Source: Pseudomonadota bacterium
GTDB taxonomy: Bacteria; Pseudomonadota; Gammaproteobacteria; Steroidobacterales; Steroidobacteraceae
Length of the DNA stretch: 64,000 nt
Assembly (NCBI GenBank): GCA_003242685.1
Contig: QGVD01000008.1
Span: 5,000 to 68,999, forward strand
Direction: 5' to 3'
Shown: positions 8,840-16,937 of the stretch, one piece after another
Position numbering within the stretch: position 1 is the first letter of the stretch
Layout: each line of letters starts with the position of its first letter
Program-made: the position numbers and the translations under genes
The notes under the pieces: model-generated
Told to the model about the DNA's origin: nothing
Database searches by the model: none
What the model saw: the letters and a program-made list of their open reading frames with translations, nothing else

Positions 8840-9310
8840 TTGAGAACCTGGCGCGAGTCTCTGCACGACGCATGGCTCACGGGTGCGAGTGCGAGCCTGC
8901 TGTCCACGGCCGCGCTCGGTATCTGCGGCCGCATCGAGCAGGGAACGGCCGTCGGGCCGAACAACGGTCCCAGCCAGTGGCTGTGGGGTGAGCAGGCAGC
9001 GTTCGAGCGCCGCGCGACGTTGCAACACACCGCCGCGGGCTACGCGATCCATCACCTGATGTCGACCTTCTGGGCGGCACTCCACGAGCGGCTCTTCGGC
9101 GGAGTCGCTGCGACCGGGAGCGTTCCGCAGACGCTCGCCGCCGGAGCGCTCACGTCGGCCCTTGCATGTTTCGTCGACTACCGGCTCACGCCGCGCCGGC
9201 TGCGGCCAGGATTCGAGAAGCAGCTCAGCCGGACGGCGCTCTTCTTCGTGTATGCCGCATTCGCTGCCGGGCTGGTGCTCCCACAGCTCGTCCGGCGGCT
9301 GCGTGTGTGA
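8840..9310 (+). CDS. Small integral membrane protein of unknown function
   Basis: The frame is open from a GTG at 8756, but a TTG at 8840 preceded by GGGGAGG is the better start, giving 156 residues beginning MRTWRESLHDAWLTG. Hydrophobic helices appear near residues 15-32, 65-85, 90-115 and 130-150. Histidines (IHHLMSTFWAALHE) sit in the second helix. I do not recognise a named family. The stop codon is immediately adjacent to the stop of the convergent TonB gene. The membrane topology is visible; the role is not. Confidence 0.7.
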   Translation: MRTWRESLHDAWLTGASASLLSTAALGICGRIEQGTAVGPNNGPSQWLWGEQAAFERRATLQHTAAGYAIHHLMSTFWAALHERLFGGVAATGSVPQTLAAGALTSALACFVDYRLTPRRLRPGFEKQLSRTALFFVYAAFAAGLVLPQLVRRLRV

Positions 9311-9982
9311 TCAGTGATTCGCCGCGGCGTAGCGGTGCCGCAGACCGAACTCGATGGGAATCATGACGAGCGCCTTGCGCGCCACGCCGTCCTCGACGTA
9401 AGGCGTGAACAGCGCGTTCGCGACCGCCGCACGCGCAGCCGCATCGAGACGCGGGTAGCCGCTCGAGGTCTCGACGTCGATGCGCATCGCGCGTCCGCGC
9501 TCGTCGATCAGTACCCGCAGCACGACGAGACCTTCCTCGCGCGCCTTGCGCGATTCGGGCGGATAGCGCGGCTGCGGCGGTCGCACGTAGACGACTTCCG
9601 AAATCAGCTTCGGTTCCTGCGTACGCGCGGCTGCCTGAACGGGCTGCGCGGGCGGCGGAGGAGGAGGCAGCGTGATCGCCGTGCTCGCAGGAGCCTCCGC
9701 GGGCATCGTGAGCTCGATGTCGGGAGGCCTTACGTCGAGAGCAAGCGAGACGAGCGCGGGCTCGGTGATCACCGGAGCGGGTGGTGCCGGTTCGCGCTCG
9801 GTGAGCAGCACGGCCTCGATCGGTGTGGACTCGATAGTAGATTCACGGACTGACATGCCCGTGGAGAGAGCGTAGAACGCTCCACCGTGCAGCAGCGCGA
9901 TCGCGAGCCACGAGACAGCCCGCCGGGCCATTCCGCCCAGACCGACTGATCCGTGCACCGAGAACGCCGGCTGCCAGGACAT
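9311..9982 (-). CDS. tonB: Energy transducer TonB
   Basis: This 223-residue TonB-family protein has one N-terminal membrane anchor (about residues 18-40, RRAVSWLAIALLHGGAFYAL). A Pro-rich periplasmic linker follows (PAPPAPVITEP, LPPPPPPAQP). The C-terminal TonB domain carries the YP-x(n)-R-x-x-G motif (YPPESRKAREEGLVVLRVLI) and a GYPRLDAAA segment. With ExbB/ExbD, which are not in the window, it would energise TonB-dependent receptors such as the three encoded here. The start at 9982 lies about 17 bases from a Fur-box-like palindrome shared with the divergent PepSY gene, so iron repression is likely. Confidence 0.9.
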   Translation of the reverse strand: MSWQPAFSVHGSVGLGGMARRAVSWLAIALLHGGAFYALSTGMSVRESTIESTPIEAVLLTEREPAPPAPVITEPALVSLALDVRPPDIELTMPAEAPASTAITLPPPPPPAQPVQAAARTQEPKLISEVVYVRPPQPRYPPESRKAREEGLVVLRVLIDERGRAMRIDVETSSGYPRLDAAARAAVANALFTPYVEDGVARKALVMIPIEFGLRHRYAAANH

Positions 9983-9995
9983 GGTATTCCGTATT

Positions 9996-10020
9996 GCGAA
10001 TGAGAATGACTCTCAATTAT
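9996..10020. promoter_or_regulatory. Fur-box-like operator between tonB and the PepSY gene
   Basis: The palindrome AATGAGAATGACTCTCAATT (9999-10018) is AT-rich in a GC-rich background. It matches the GAGAAT-n-ATTCTC-type Fur recognition pattern with near-perfect dyad symmetry. It lies between the divergent tonB and PepSY genes, both of iron-related families. Confidence 0.8.
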
Positions 10021-10114
10021 AGTCGCCCGCCGCTGGAAAGGTAGCCCCCGGTTCTTCCTGCGTGCGCCGTCGTCGCGGCCCCGGCCGCCACGGCTCCAAC
10101 AGCGAGCTCCATCG

Positions 10115-11335
10115 ATGCGTAACGTCGTTTTTCAGCTCCACTGGCTGCTCGGCATCACGGCCGGCGTCGTGCTGGCAATCGTCGGCGTGACGGGGGCGGT
10201 GCTCTCCTTCGAGCACCAGATCCTCGACCTCCTCAATGCCGACGTTAAGAAGGTGACCGTGCGACCGGGTGGTCCGCTCGAGCCTCCGGAGCTGCTCGAG
10301 CGCATCCGCAGCGCGCACCCGGACCGCCGCATCCTCAGCCTCGTGGTTTCGGGCGAGCCGGACGAGTCGGCGCGCGTGACGTTCGCCTTCCAGGGCGAGG
10401 CCGGGGAGCGGCCGCAGCAGGGGCCGCCAGGTCGCGGACCGCGCGGCGAGTCGCATTACGTCGATCCGTACACCGGCGAGCTCATCCCGGGCGCCGGCAA
10501 TCGAGGCGAGGCCTTCTTCCGCGCGGCGATGCAGCTCCATCGCTGGCTGATGGTCGGCGGGATCGGCGACCGCGACATCGGCCGGCAGATCGTCGGCGCC
10601 TCGACCATTGCGCTCATCTTCTTCGCGGTGTCGGGAATCTACCTGCGCTGGCCTCACCGCCGCGCGCGCGACTGGCGCGTGTGGCTCACGTTCAATCCCC
10701 GCATGAAGGGCAGCCGCTTCCTGTGGCATCTGCACGCGGTCGCCGGCACGTGGGTGGTGGTCTTCTATCTGATCATGGGGCTCACCGGGCTCTACTGGTC
10801 GTACGAGTGGTACCGCGACGGGCTCTACGCGCTCACCGGAACGGAGAGACCTCAGCAGGGACCGCAGGGACAGCGCGGCGGCGGTGTGCCGGTGGCGGAG
10901 AGAGGCGAACCCGTCACGGACATCTCGCGCGCCTGGGATGCGTTCGTCCGCGAGACGGAAAGCCACGGATTCAGCACGGCAACGCTCAATCTCTCGAACG
11001 GCAACGCGATCGAGATCCGCTATCTCGACGCCGCTCCGCGTCACGAGCGCGCCTTCAACACACTGCGCGTCGCGGCGGACGGCGCCGTGCAGAGCCACGA
11101 TCGCTACGCGGACCGGCCCTTCGGTGCGCGGCTGGTGGCGAGCATCTTCCCGCTGCACTCGGGCAGCTACTTCGGAATCGTGGGCACGGTGCTGTTCATG
11201 TTCGCGAGTCTCGCGATGCCCCTTTTCACCGTGACGGGCTGGATGCTGTATCTGGAGCGGCGCCGCAGGAAGCGGATGAGGCTCAGCGAGTCAGCCCCAT
11301 CCACCGCTCGAGCTGCTCCACGCGGCTTCGACTGA
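10115..11335 (+). CDS. PepSY-associated membrane protein (iron-regulated, PiuB-like)
   Basis: The 406-residue protein has four membrane helices: residues about 10-30 (LHWLLGITAGVVLAIVG), 165-185, 210-235 and 365-390. Periplasmic PepSY-type segments lie between them. Paired histidines at membrane edges (LHWLL, MQLHRWLM, WHLHAVAGTW, FPLHSG) fit the haem or metal ligands expected for this family. Members are commonly iron-starvation induced and are thought to reduce ferric siderophore complexes. The Fur-box-like site about 95 bases upstream supports that. Its 3' end overlaps the convergent LytTR regulator gene by 53 bases. Confidence 0.88.
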   Translation: MRNVVFQLHWLLGITAGVVLAIVGVTGAVLSFEHQILDLLNADVKKVTVRPGGPLEPPELLERIRSAHPDRRILSLVVSGEPDESARVTFAFQGEAGERPQQGPPGRGPRGESHYVDPYTGELIPGAGNRGEAFFRAAMQLHRWLMVGGIGDRDIGRQIVGASTIALIFFAVSGIYLRWPHRRARDWRVWLTFNPRMKGSRFLWHLHAVAGTWVVVFYLIMGLTGLYWSYEWYRDGLYALTGTERPQQGPQGQRGGGVPVAERGEPVTDISRAWDAFVRETESHGFSTATLNLSNGNAIEIRYLDAAPRHERAFNTLRVAADGAVQSHDRYADRPFGARLVASIFPLHSGSYFGIVGTVLFMFASLAMPLFTVTGWMLYLERRRRKRMRLSESAPSTARAAPRGFD

Positions 11336-12083
11336 CGTCGAGCCGCACGCCGTTGCGCAGGCGGACGGCGTAGTCGCCGCCGGGATCGCGCAGCAGCGCT
11401 TCGATGAGCTCGAGGCGCACGATGGCCGAGCGGTGCACACGGAAGAAGCGTTCGGGATCGAGCCGTTCCTCCAGGGTCTGCATGCGCTCGCGGATGACGT
11501 ACGTCTTGTCGCCGACGTGGAGCTCGGCGTAGGGACCGCTCGCGGTGATGTAGTCGATCTGCTCGACGGGCACCACGCGCACCTGGCCGCGCATCTCTAC
11601 GGCGACGCGTTCGAGATAGCCGCGATGCGCCGGAGCGGCGCTCTGGTCCTGAGCGGGTGACTTTCCCGCCGCGAGCAGCTCGCGCAGCCGGTCCGACAGC
11701 CGTCCGACTTCCTCGAGCTCGATCATGCGCCGCGCCCTGCGGAAGGCCTGCTCGAAGCGCTCGTCGTCGAAGGGCTTGACGAGGTAGTCGATGGCGGCGA
11801 GCTCGAAGGCCTTGAGCGCGTACTGGTCGTAGGCCGTGACGAAGATCGTAGGCGGCATGCGCTCCGGGCCGATCTCGCGCACGACGTCGAGCCCGGTCTT
11901 GCCGGGCATCTGCACGTCGAGGAAGACGAGCTGAGGAGAGAGGTTCCTGATCGCGGAAATCGCAGCTTCACCGCTCGCGGCGGTACCGACGATCTCGACG
12001 CCGGGCTCGCGGCCGAGGAGATCCTGCAGCCGCTGCCGCGCAAGGGATTCGTCGTCGACGATGAGCACACGGAGCGGGTTCAC
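11283..12083 (-). CDS. LytTR-family response regulator (AlgR/LytR-like)
   Basis: The 266-residue regulator has a receiver domain (RVLIVDDESLARQRLQDLL; phospho-Asp in LVFLDVQMPG; conserved Lys in DYLVKPFDDERF). A short linker leads to a C-terminal LytTR DNA-binding domain (VVPVEQIDYITASGPYAELH, RMQTLEERLDPERFFRVHRS, GGDYAVRLRNGVRLDVSRSR). The upstream LytS-like kinase is its partner, 13 bases away. LytTR regulators in such positions commonly control exporters or envelope functions; the divergent MacAB-TolC-like operon is the natural candidate target, inferred from position. Confidence 0.93.
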   Translation of the reverse strand: MNPLRVLIVDDESLARQRLQDLLGREPGVEIVGTAASGEAAISAIRNLSPQLVFLDVQMPGKTGLDVVREIGPERMPPTIFVTAYDQYALKAFELAAIDYLVKPFDDERFEQAFRRARRMIELEEVGRLSDRLRELLAAGKSPAQDQSAAPAHRGYLERVAVEMRGQVRVVPVEQIDYITASGPYAELHVGDKTYVIRERMQTLEERLDPERFFRVHRSAIVRLELIEALLRDPGGDYAVRLRNGVRLDVSRSRVEQLERWMGLTR

Positions 12084-12096
12084 GCCGGCGCTCCCT

Positions 12097-13341
12097 TCAG
12101 CTCTCGACCGCCGTCCAGCTCTCGACCGTCGTCACGCCGGTCGTGCGCAGGTCGGCGCGCGTGTGATACGGCAGCGTCACTTCGGCCAGCAGACCGCCGC
12201 CCTCCGCATTGCGCAGCGTGAAGGAGTGGTTCGTGCCGTAGAGCTGCGCGAGGCGCGCGCGCGTGTTGCGCAGTCCGACGCCTTCGCGCGGCGGTGTGAA
12301 CGACGAGAGGAGCTGGGGACCGTTGTCGCGCACGGAGAGCACGAGCCGTTCGCCGTCGCGCTGGGCGCGGATCTCGATCCGGCCCACACCGTCGAGCTTC
12401 TCGATGCCGTGCTTGATGGCGTTCTCGACGAGCGGCTGGAGGATGAGGTTCGGCACGAGCGCATCGAGGAGGTCGTCGTCGACGTGACGCACGATCTCGA
12501 GCCGTCCCTGGAAACGGATCTGCATGATCTCCAGATAGCGGTCGAGGAACGCGAGCTCCTGCGAAAGCGGCACTTCCTGCTCCTTCGCGCCTTCGAGCGT
12601 GGTCCGCAGCAGCTCCGACAGGCGGGCGATCATCCGGCGCACGCCGCGCGGATCGCGCTCGACGAGCGCGGAGATGGCATGCAGCGTGTTGAAGAGGAAA
12701 TGAGGGTCGAGCTGGTTGCGGAGCGCCGCGAGACGCGCGTCCGCGAGCTGCGCCTGCAGTTGCGCCGCGTGGGCCTGCAGGCGGATGGCCTCCTCGCGCC
12801 GCGCGCGGTAGCGCAGGAAGTAATGCCGCGCGAACCCGGCGGCGAGTATCGCGAGATAGACGATGAACTCGTTGATGAACCAGAAGCGCGTAACGCGCGC
12901 GAGCGGTCCCGGATCCGGACGCGCGGGCACGTACAGCTTGATGCGGGTCCAGCCCGTGAAGATGTCGACGAGGATCGAGATCGCCATGCCGACGAGGAGC
13001 AGCAGCAGCACGCGCCAGAGCCATCCCGACCAGCTCACCCGCTCGAGGCTCAACCGGCTCGTGAGCCAGAACAGGGGCGGTGTGAGGAGCGCCCAGGCCA
13101 GAGACTCCGCGGCAGCGATCGCGATGGGTGAGGTGGAGGAGATCGGCAGCAGGCCGCGACCCATCGGGTCGATCATGGAGTTCGCCGCGGTGAGCAGCGC
13201 CATGAACGTCCAGAACCCGAGTATGAGCAGGAGCTCCGGGCGGCGCAGCGGCATGACCTCGCTCCGCTCGCTGCCGCCGGCGGCTGCGGCCGTCTGCACG
13301 GCGGGCGGCGATGTAAGCGCATTGGCGGCCTGGACGTTCAC
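12097..13341 (-). CDS. LytS/YehU-type sensor histidine kinase
   Basis: The 414-residue kinase has four hydrophobic segments in the first 170 residues, then a coiled coil rich in Ala/Leu/Gln. The His_kinase (PF06580-type) motif is NQLDPHFLFNTLHAISALVE, with the phospho-acceptor His. The ATPase part shows LVENAIKHGIEKLDG and a GVGLRNTRARLAQLYG box. It lacks the classical HisKA domain, as expected for this family. It lies directly upstream of the LytTR regulator and diverges from the macA-like gene at 13588. Confidence 0.92.
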   Translation of the reverse strand: MNVQAANALTSPPAVQTAAAAGGSERSEVMPLRRPELLLILGFWTFMALLTAANSMIDPMGRGLLPISSTSPIAIAAAESLAWALLTPPLFWLTSRLSLERVSWSGWLWRVLLLLLVGMAISILVDIFTGWTRIKLYVPARPDPGPLARVTRFWFINEFIVYLAILAAGFARHYFLRYRARREEAIRLQAHAAQLQAQLADARLAALRNQLDPHFLFNTLHAISALVERDPRGVRRMIARLSELLRTTLEGAKEQEVPLSQELAFLDRYLEIMQIRFQGRLEIVRHVDDDLLDALVPNLILQPLVENAIKHGIEKLDGVGRIEIRAQRDGERLVLSVRDNGPQLLSSFTPPREGVGLRNTRARLAQLYGTNHSFTLRNAEGGGLLAEVTLPYHTRADLRTTGVTTVESWTAVES

Positions 13342-13475
13342 AGGGGGAAGGATAGGCAGGAGGGTGGGACGGCCGCAAAGGGCGAGTCTTGAACGGCACG
13401 GCCGGCGGCACGAGCTGTTTTCCCCGAGCGACCGGCTGCTCGCCGATTTCCGGAAGCCGGGACGGAACCGGGGCC

Positions 13476-13491
13476 GTCCGGCAGTCCGGCA
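13476..13491. repeat. Tandem octamer GTCCGGCA x2 in the kinase/macA spacer
   Basis: Two adjacent copies of GTCCGGCA occur in the 246-base divergent spacer, about 100 bases before the macA-like start. They could be regulatory, but they do not match the LytTR/AlgR consensus I know, so only the repeat is claimed. Confidence 0.3.
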
Positions 13492-13587
13492 GGGCAGTTC
13501 GCTACGCCGGGGTGCACCTCATGACAGGGTCGGGACCGCGGATCTGGAAAAGAATCTAAGATCGGGGGCAGGCTGGGCGAGGATTAC

Positions 13588-14904
13588 ATGAAGAGAAAAC
13601 CGATCATCGCAGTTGCCGTGGCGATCGTCGCGGCACTGGCCGGGTTGTGGGTCTACCGGCAGGCCGCACGCACCGACCAGCTCCCCTATCGCTTCGCCAC
13701 GGTGGAGCGGATGGATCTCGAGTCGGCCGTCTCCGCCACGGGATCGCTTTCCGCCGTGACCACCGTGCAGGTCGGTACCCAGGTGTCCGGCCGCATCGTC
13801 GCGATCTATGCGGACTACAACGACGCCGTGAAGAAGGGTCAGCTCATCGCGCGCATCGACCCCGTTCTGCAGGAGCAGGCGGTGCGCGACGCCGAAGCGG
13901 GTCTCGAGCGCGCGCAGGCCGAGCTCGCCCAGGCGCAGCGCGAGTACGAGCGCAGCCGGCAGCTCTTCGAGCGCAAGGTGCTCACGGAGATCGAGTTCGA
14001 GAACGCGCAGTACGCGCTCGCTCTCGCGCAGGCGAACGTGAAGTCCGCGCGCGTGACGCTCGATCGTGCGCGGCAGAACCTGGAGTACACGTCCATCTAC
14101 GCGCCGATCGACGGCGTGGTGGTGGAGCGCAACGTGGACGTCGGACAGACCGTCGCCGCGAGTCTGCAGGCGCCGCAGCTCTTTCTCATCGCCAACGATC
14201 TCGAGCGCATGCAGATCCTCGCCTCGGTCGACGAGAGCGACATCGGTTTCATCCGCGAGGGCCAGCTCGCGCGGTTCACCGTCCAGGCGTATCCCGACGA
14301 GACCTTCACCGGCCGCGTCAAGCAGGTGCGCCTGCAGTCCACCACGACGGAGAACGTGGTGAGCTACACGGTCGTGGTGGACGTCGAGAACCCTGCCGGG
14401 AAGCTGCTTCCCGGCATGACCGCGACCGTCGAGTTCCTCACCGCGTCGGCACACGACGTGCTCACCGTGCCCAACGCGGCACTGCGCTTCCGGCCGACCG
14501 AGCAGATGCTCGCGCAGCTGCGCGCGCAGCGCGGAGCGAACGGAGCGGCAGCGCCGGGCGCGCAGGGGAACGGGTCGCGGCAGGGCGCGCCACCCCCGGG
14601 CGCGGCGGGAAGCATGATGGGCTCGAGCGGACCGCCGAACGGTGCGGCCTTCCGCGCCGGCGGACAGCGCCCGGAGAACACGGCGGTGCTGTGGTACGTC
14701 GACGAGAAGAACCGCCTAGGCACCATACCCGTGCGCGTCGGTATCACCGACGGACAGCGCACGGAGGTGAGCGGACCGGGGCTGAAGGAAGGCATGCGCG
14801 TCATCATCGGCGTCACGCAGAGCCAGAGTACGAGCGCCGGCGGCAGCCCGTTCCAGCAGCGTCCGCCGGGCGGATTCAGACCGGGACCGCCGGGAGGTTT
14901 CTGA
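13588..14904 (+). CDS. macA: Periplasmic adaptor of a MacAB-type ABC exporter
   Basis: The 438-residue protein has an N-terminal membrane anchor (residues 5-23). A split biotinyl/lipoyl domain follows (TGSLSAVTTVQVGTQVSGRI and YTSIYAPIDGVVVERNVDVG), with a long alpha-helical hairpin between the halves (about 85-150), then beta-barrel and membrane-proximal parts. This is the HlyD/MacA layout that bridges an inner-membrane ABC transporter and a TolC-type channel. A Gly/Pro/Ala-rich insert (about 310-355) and a PPGGFRPGPPGGF tail look disordered and lineage-specific. The stop overlaps the next ATG. Substrates could be peptides, macrolide-like compounds or lipids; none can be fixed. Confidence 0.9.
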   Translation: MKRKPIIAVAVAIVAALAGLWVYRQAARTDQLPYRFATVERMDLESAVSATGSLSAVTTVQVGTQVSGRIVAIYADYNDAVKKGQLIARIDPVLQEQAVRDAEAGLERAQAELAQAQREYERSRQLFERKVLTEIEFENAQYALALAQANVKSARVTLDRARQNLEYTSIYAPIDGVVVERNVDVGQTVAASLQAPQLFLIANDLERMQILASVDESDIGFIREGQLARFTVQAYPDETFTGRVKQVRLQSTTTENVVSYTVVVDVENPAGKLLPGMTATVEFLTASAHDVLTVPNAALRFRPTEQMLAQLRAQRGANGAAAPGAQGNGSRQGAPPPGAAGSMMGSSGPPNGAAFRAGGQRPENTAVLWYVDEKNRLGTIPVRVGITDGQRTEVSGPGLKEGMRVIIGVTQSQSTSAGGSPFQQRPPGGFRPGPPGGF

Positions 14905-15719
14905 TGCACGTCCGAGCGGGTGCGGAGCTGCGGGACGAGCGTGCGCCGGCTGCGGAGTCGGCGTCACCCGACGCATCCGAAGCGCCGATCGTCATCTCCG
15001 TCCGGAACATCACGAAGGTGTATCGGATGGGCAGCAACGAGGTTCACGCCCTGCGCGGCGTGAGTCTCGACGTGCGGCGCGGCGAGATGATCGCGGTGAT
15101 GGGTGCGTCGGGCTCCGGCAAGTCCACGCTCATGAACATACTCGGCTGCCTGGATACGCCGACGTCGGGCGAGTACATCCTCGACGGCATTCGCGTGAAC
15201 GATCTCACGCGCGATCAGCGCGCGGATCTGCGCAACCAGAAGCTGGGCTTCGTGTTCCAGGGGTTCAATCTGCTGCCGCGTACCACCGCGCTCGAGAACG
15301 TGGAGCTGCCGCTGCTCTACGATCGCAGCGGCCGGCGTCTCGACACGAAGCGTCTCGCCGCCGAGGCGCTCGAGCGCGTGGGGCTCGGCCAGCGACTCGA
15401 TCATCATCCGAGCGAGCTCTCGGGAGGTCAGCAGCAGCGCGTGGCGATCGCGCGTGCGCTCGTCACGAAGCCGACGCTGCTGCTCGCCGACGAGCCCACG
15501 GGCAATCTCGACAGCCGCACGTCCATCGAGATCATGGCTCTGTTCCAGGAGCTCAACGATCAGGGCATCACGATCCTGCTCGTCACTCACGAGCCCGACA
15601 TCGCCAGCTATGCGAAGCGGATCATCGAGGTGCGCGACGGTCGCATCCTTCGCGACGAGCCCGTGAAGAACCGCCGCTCGGCCGCCGAGGATCTGCGCGC
15701 GCTGGGACCCGTGTCGTGA
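14904..15719 (+). CDS. MacB-type ABC exporter ATPase
   Basis: This is a 271-residue ATP-binding subunit. Walker A is MGASGSGKST, the Q-loop lies in LGFVFQGFNLLPRTTALENV, the signature is LSGGQQQR, Walker B is LLLADEPTGNLD, and the switch His follows in LLVTHEPD. About 30 extra residues at the N-terminus precede the fold. The ATG overlaps the adaptor stop, and its own TGA overlaps the GTG of the permease gene. The ATPase and permease, fused in E. coli MacB, are separate here, as is common in the LolD/MacB superfamily. Confidence 0.93.
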   Translation: MHVRAGAELRDERAPAAESASPDASEAPIVISVRNITKVYRMGSNEVHALRGVSLDVRRGEMIAVMGASGSGKSTLMNILGCLDTPTSGEYILDGIRVNDLTRDQRADLRNQKLGFVFQGFNLLPRTTALENVELPLLYDRSGRRLDTKRLAAEALERVGLGQRLDHHPSELSGGQQQRVAIARALVTKPTLLLADEPTGNLDSRTSIEIMALFQELNDQGITILLVTHEPDIASYAKRIIEVRDGRILRDEPVKNRRSAAEDLRALGPVS

Positions 15720-16933
15720 GAGTCTCCGTCCTCATCAAGGTCGCCGCTCAGAGCATCCTCAGGAACAAGCTGCGCACGTTCCTGACGATGCTCGGCATCG
15801 TCATCGGCGTGGCCGCGGTCATCGTGATGGTGGCCGTCGGCTACGGTGCGCAGTCGCGCATCGAGGCGCAGATCCGCGGGCTCGGCACCAACATGATCGT
15901 CATCATGCCGGGCGCGCTGAACCAGGGTGCCGTGAGTCAGGGCGCCGGCACCTTCAACAGCCTGACGCTCGGCGACTACGAGAAGCTCGTGCGCGAGGGA
16001 ACGCTGCTCTCCGCCGTCTCGCCGGTCATCTTCACCCGGCTGCAGGCCATCGGGCCGCGCGGGAACTGGCGAACCGTCGTGAACGGTGTCTCGCCGGCGT
16101 ACCAGATCATCCGCGACTGGCCCGTCGCCTCGGGAACGTTCTTCACCGAGAGCGACGTGCGCAGCATGCGCAAGGTGGCGGTGCTGGGCGCAACCGTCGC
16201 TCAGAACATCTTCGGTGACGTGGATCCCGTCGGTCAGCAGGTGCAGCTGCGCAACGTGCCGTTCACGGTGATCGGCGTGCTCGCCCGCAAGGGTCAGAAC
16301 GCAGGCGGCCAGGACCAGGACGACGTGATCCTGATGCCCTACACGACCGCGCAGAACCGTCTGTCCGGCTGGTCGCGCATCGGGCAGATCCTCGCGAGCA
16401 CGTACTCGCCGGCGGACATCCCGGCCGCGCAGGAGGAGATCCGCGGCATCCTGCGCGAATCCCACAGGCTCGGTTCGAACGACGACGACGATTTCACGAT
16501 CCGCAACCAGGACGAGCTCGCGGAGGCCGCGCAGAGCACGACGCGGGTGATGTCGCTGCTGCTCGCGGCCATCGCTTCCATCTCGCTGCTGGTGGGCGGC
16601 ATCGGCATCATGAACATCATGCTCGTGTCGGTGACCGAGCGTACGCGCGAGATCGGCATACGCCTCGCGATCGGCGCGCGCGGCTCCGACGTGCTGACGC
16701 AGTTCCTCGTCGAGAGCGTCGCGATCAGCATGATCGGCGGCCTGATCGGGCTCCTGACCGGATATGCCGGCGCCGCGATCCTCGGCCGCATCACCGGCTG
16801 GAGCACGTCCACGCCGCCGGAGGCGGTGCTGATCGCCGTGGGCTTCTCCGCCGCGATCGGTGTGTTCTTCGGCTACTACCCGGCGCGGCGGGCGGCCGCG
16901 CTCGATCCGATCCAGGCGCTGCGTTACGAGTGA
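15716..16933 (+). CDS. MacB-type FtsX-family permease
   Basis: The 405-residue permease starts with GTG overlapping the ATPase stop. The first helix is near residues 18-42 (TFLTMLGIVIGVAAVIVMVA). A large periplasmic domain follows (about 45-275), then three C-terminal helices in the FtsX domain (SISLLVGGIGIMNIMLVSVTER; helices near 325-345 and 370-390). The end YPARRAAALDPIQALRYE is the classic MacB/LolC C-terminus. It forms the membrane part of the tripartite exporter and works by mechanotransmission on periplasmic substrates. Confidence 0.93.
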   Translation: MRVSVLIKVAAQSILRNKLRTFLTMLGIVIGVAAVIVMVAVGYGAQSRIEAQIRGLGTNMIVIMPGALNQGAVSQGAGTFNSLTLGDYEKLVREGTLLSAVSPVIFTRLQAIGPRGNWRTVVNGVSPAYQIIRDWPVASGTFFTESDVRSMRKVAVLGATVAQNIFGDVDPVGQQVQLRNVPFTVIGVLARKGQNAGGQDQDDVILMPYTTAQNRLSGWSRIGQILASTYSPADIPAAQEEIRGILRESHRLGSNDDDDFTIRNQDELAEAAQSTTRVMSLLLAAIASISLLVGGIGIMNIMLVSVTERTREIGIRLAIGARGSDVLTQFLVESVAISMIGGLIGLLTGYAGAAILGRITGWSTSTPPEAVLIAVGFSAAIGVFFGYYPARRAAALDPIQALRYE

Positions 16934-16937
16934 GTCG

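Noticed and set aside
13342..13587. LytTR/AlgR binding site in the kinase-macA spacer
   Set aside because: The only repeat (GTCCGGCA twice) does not match the spaced direct-repeat consensus, so only the repeat was reported.
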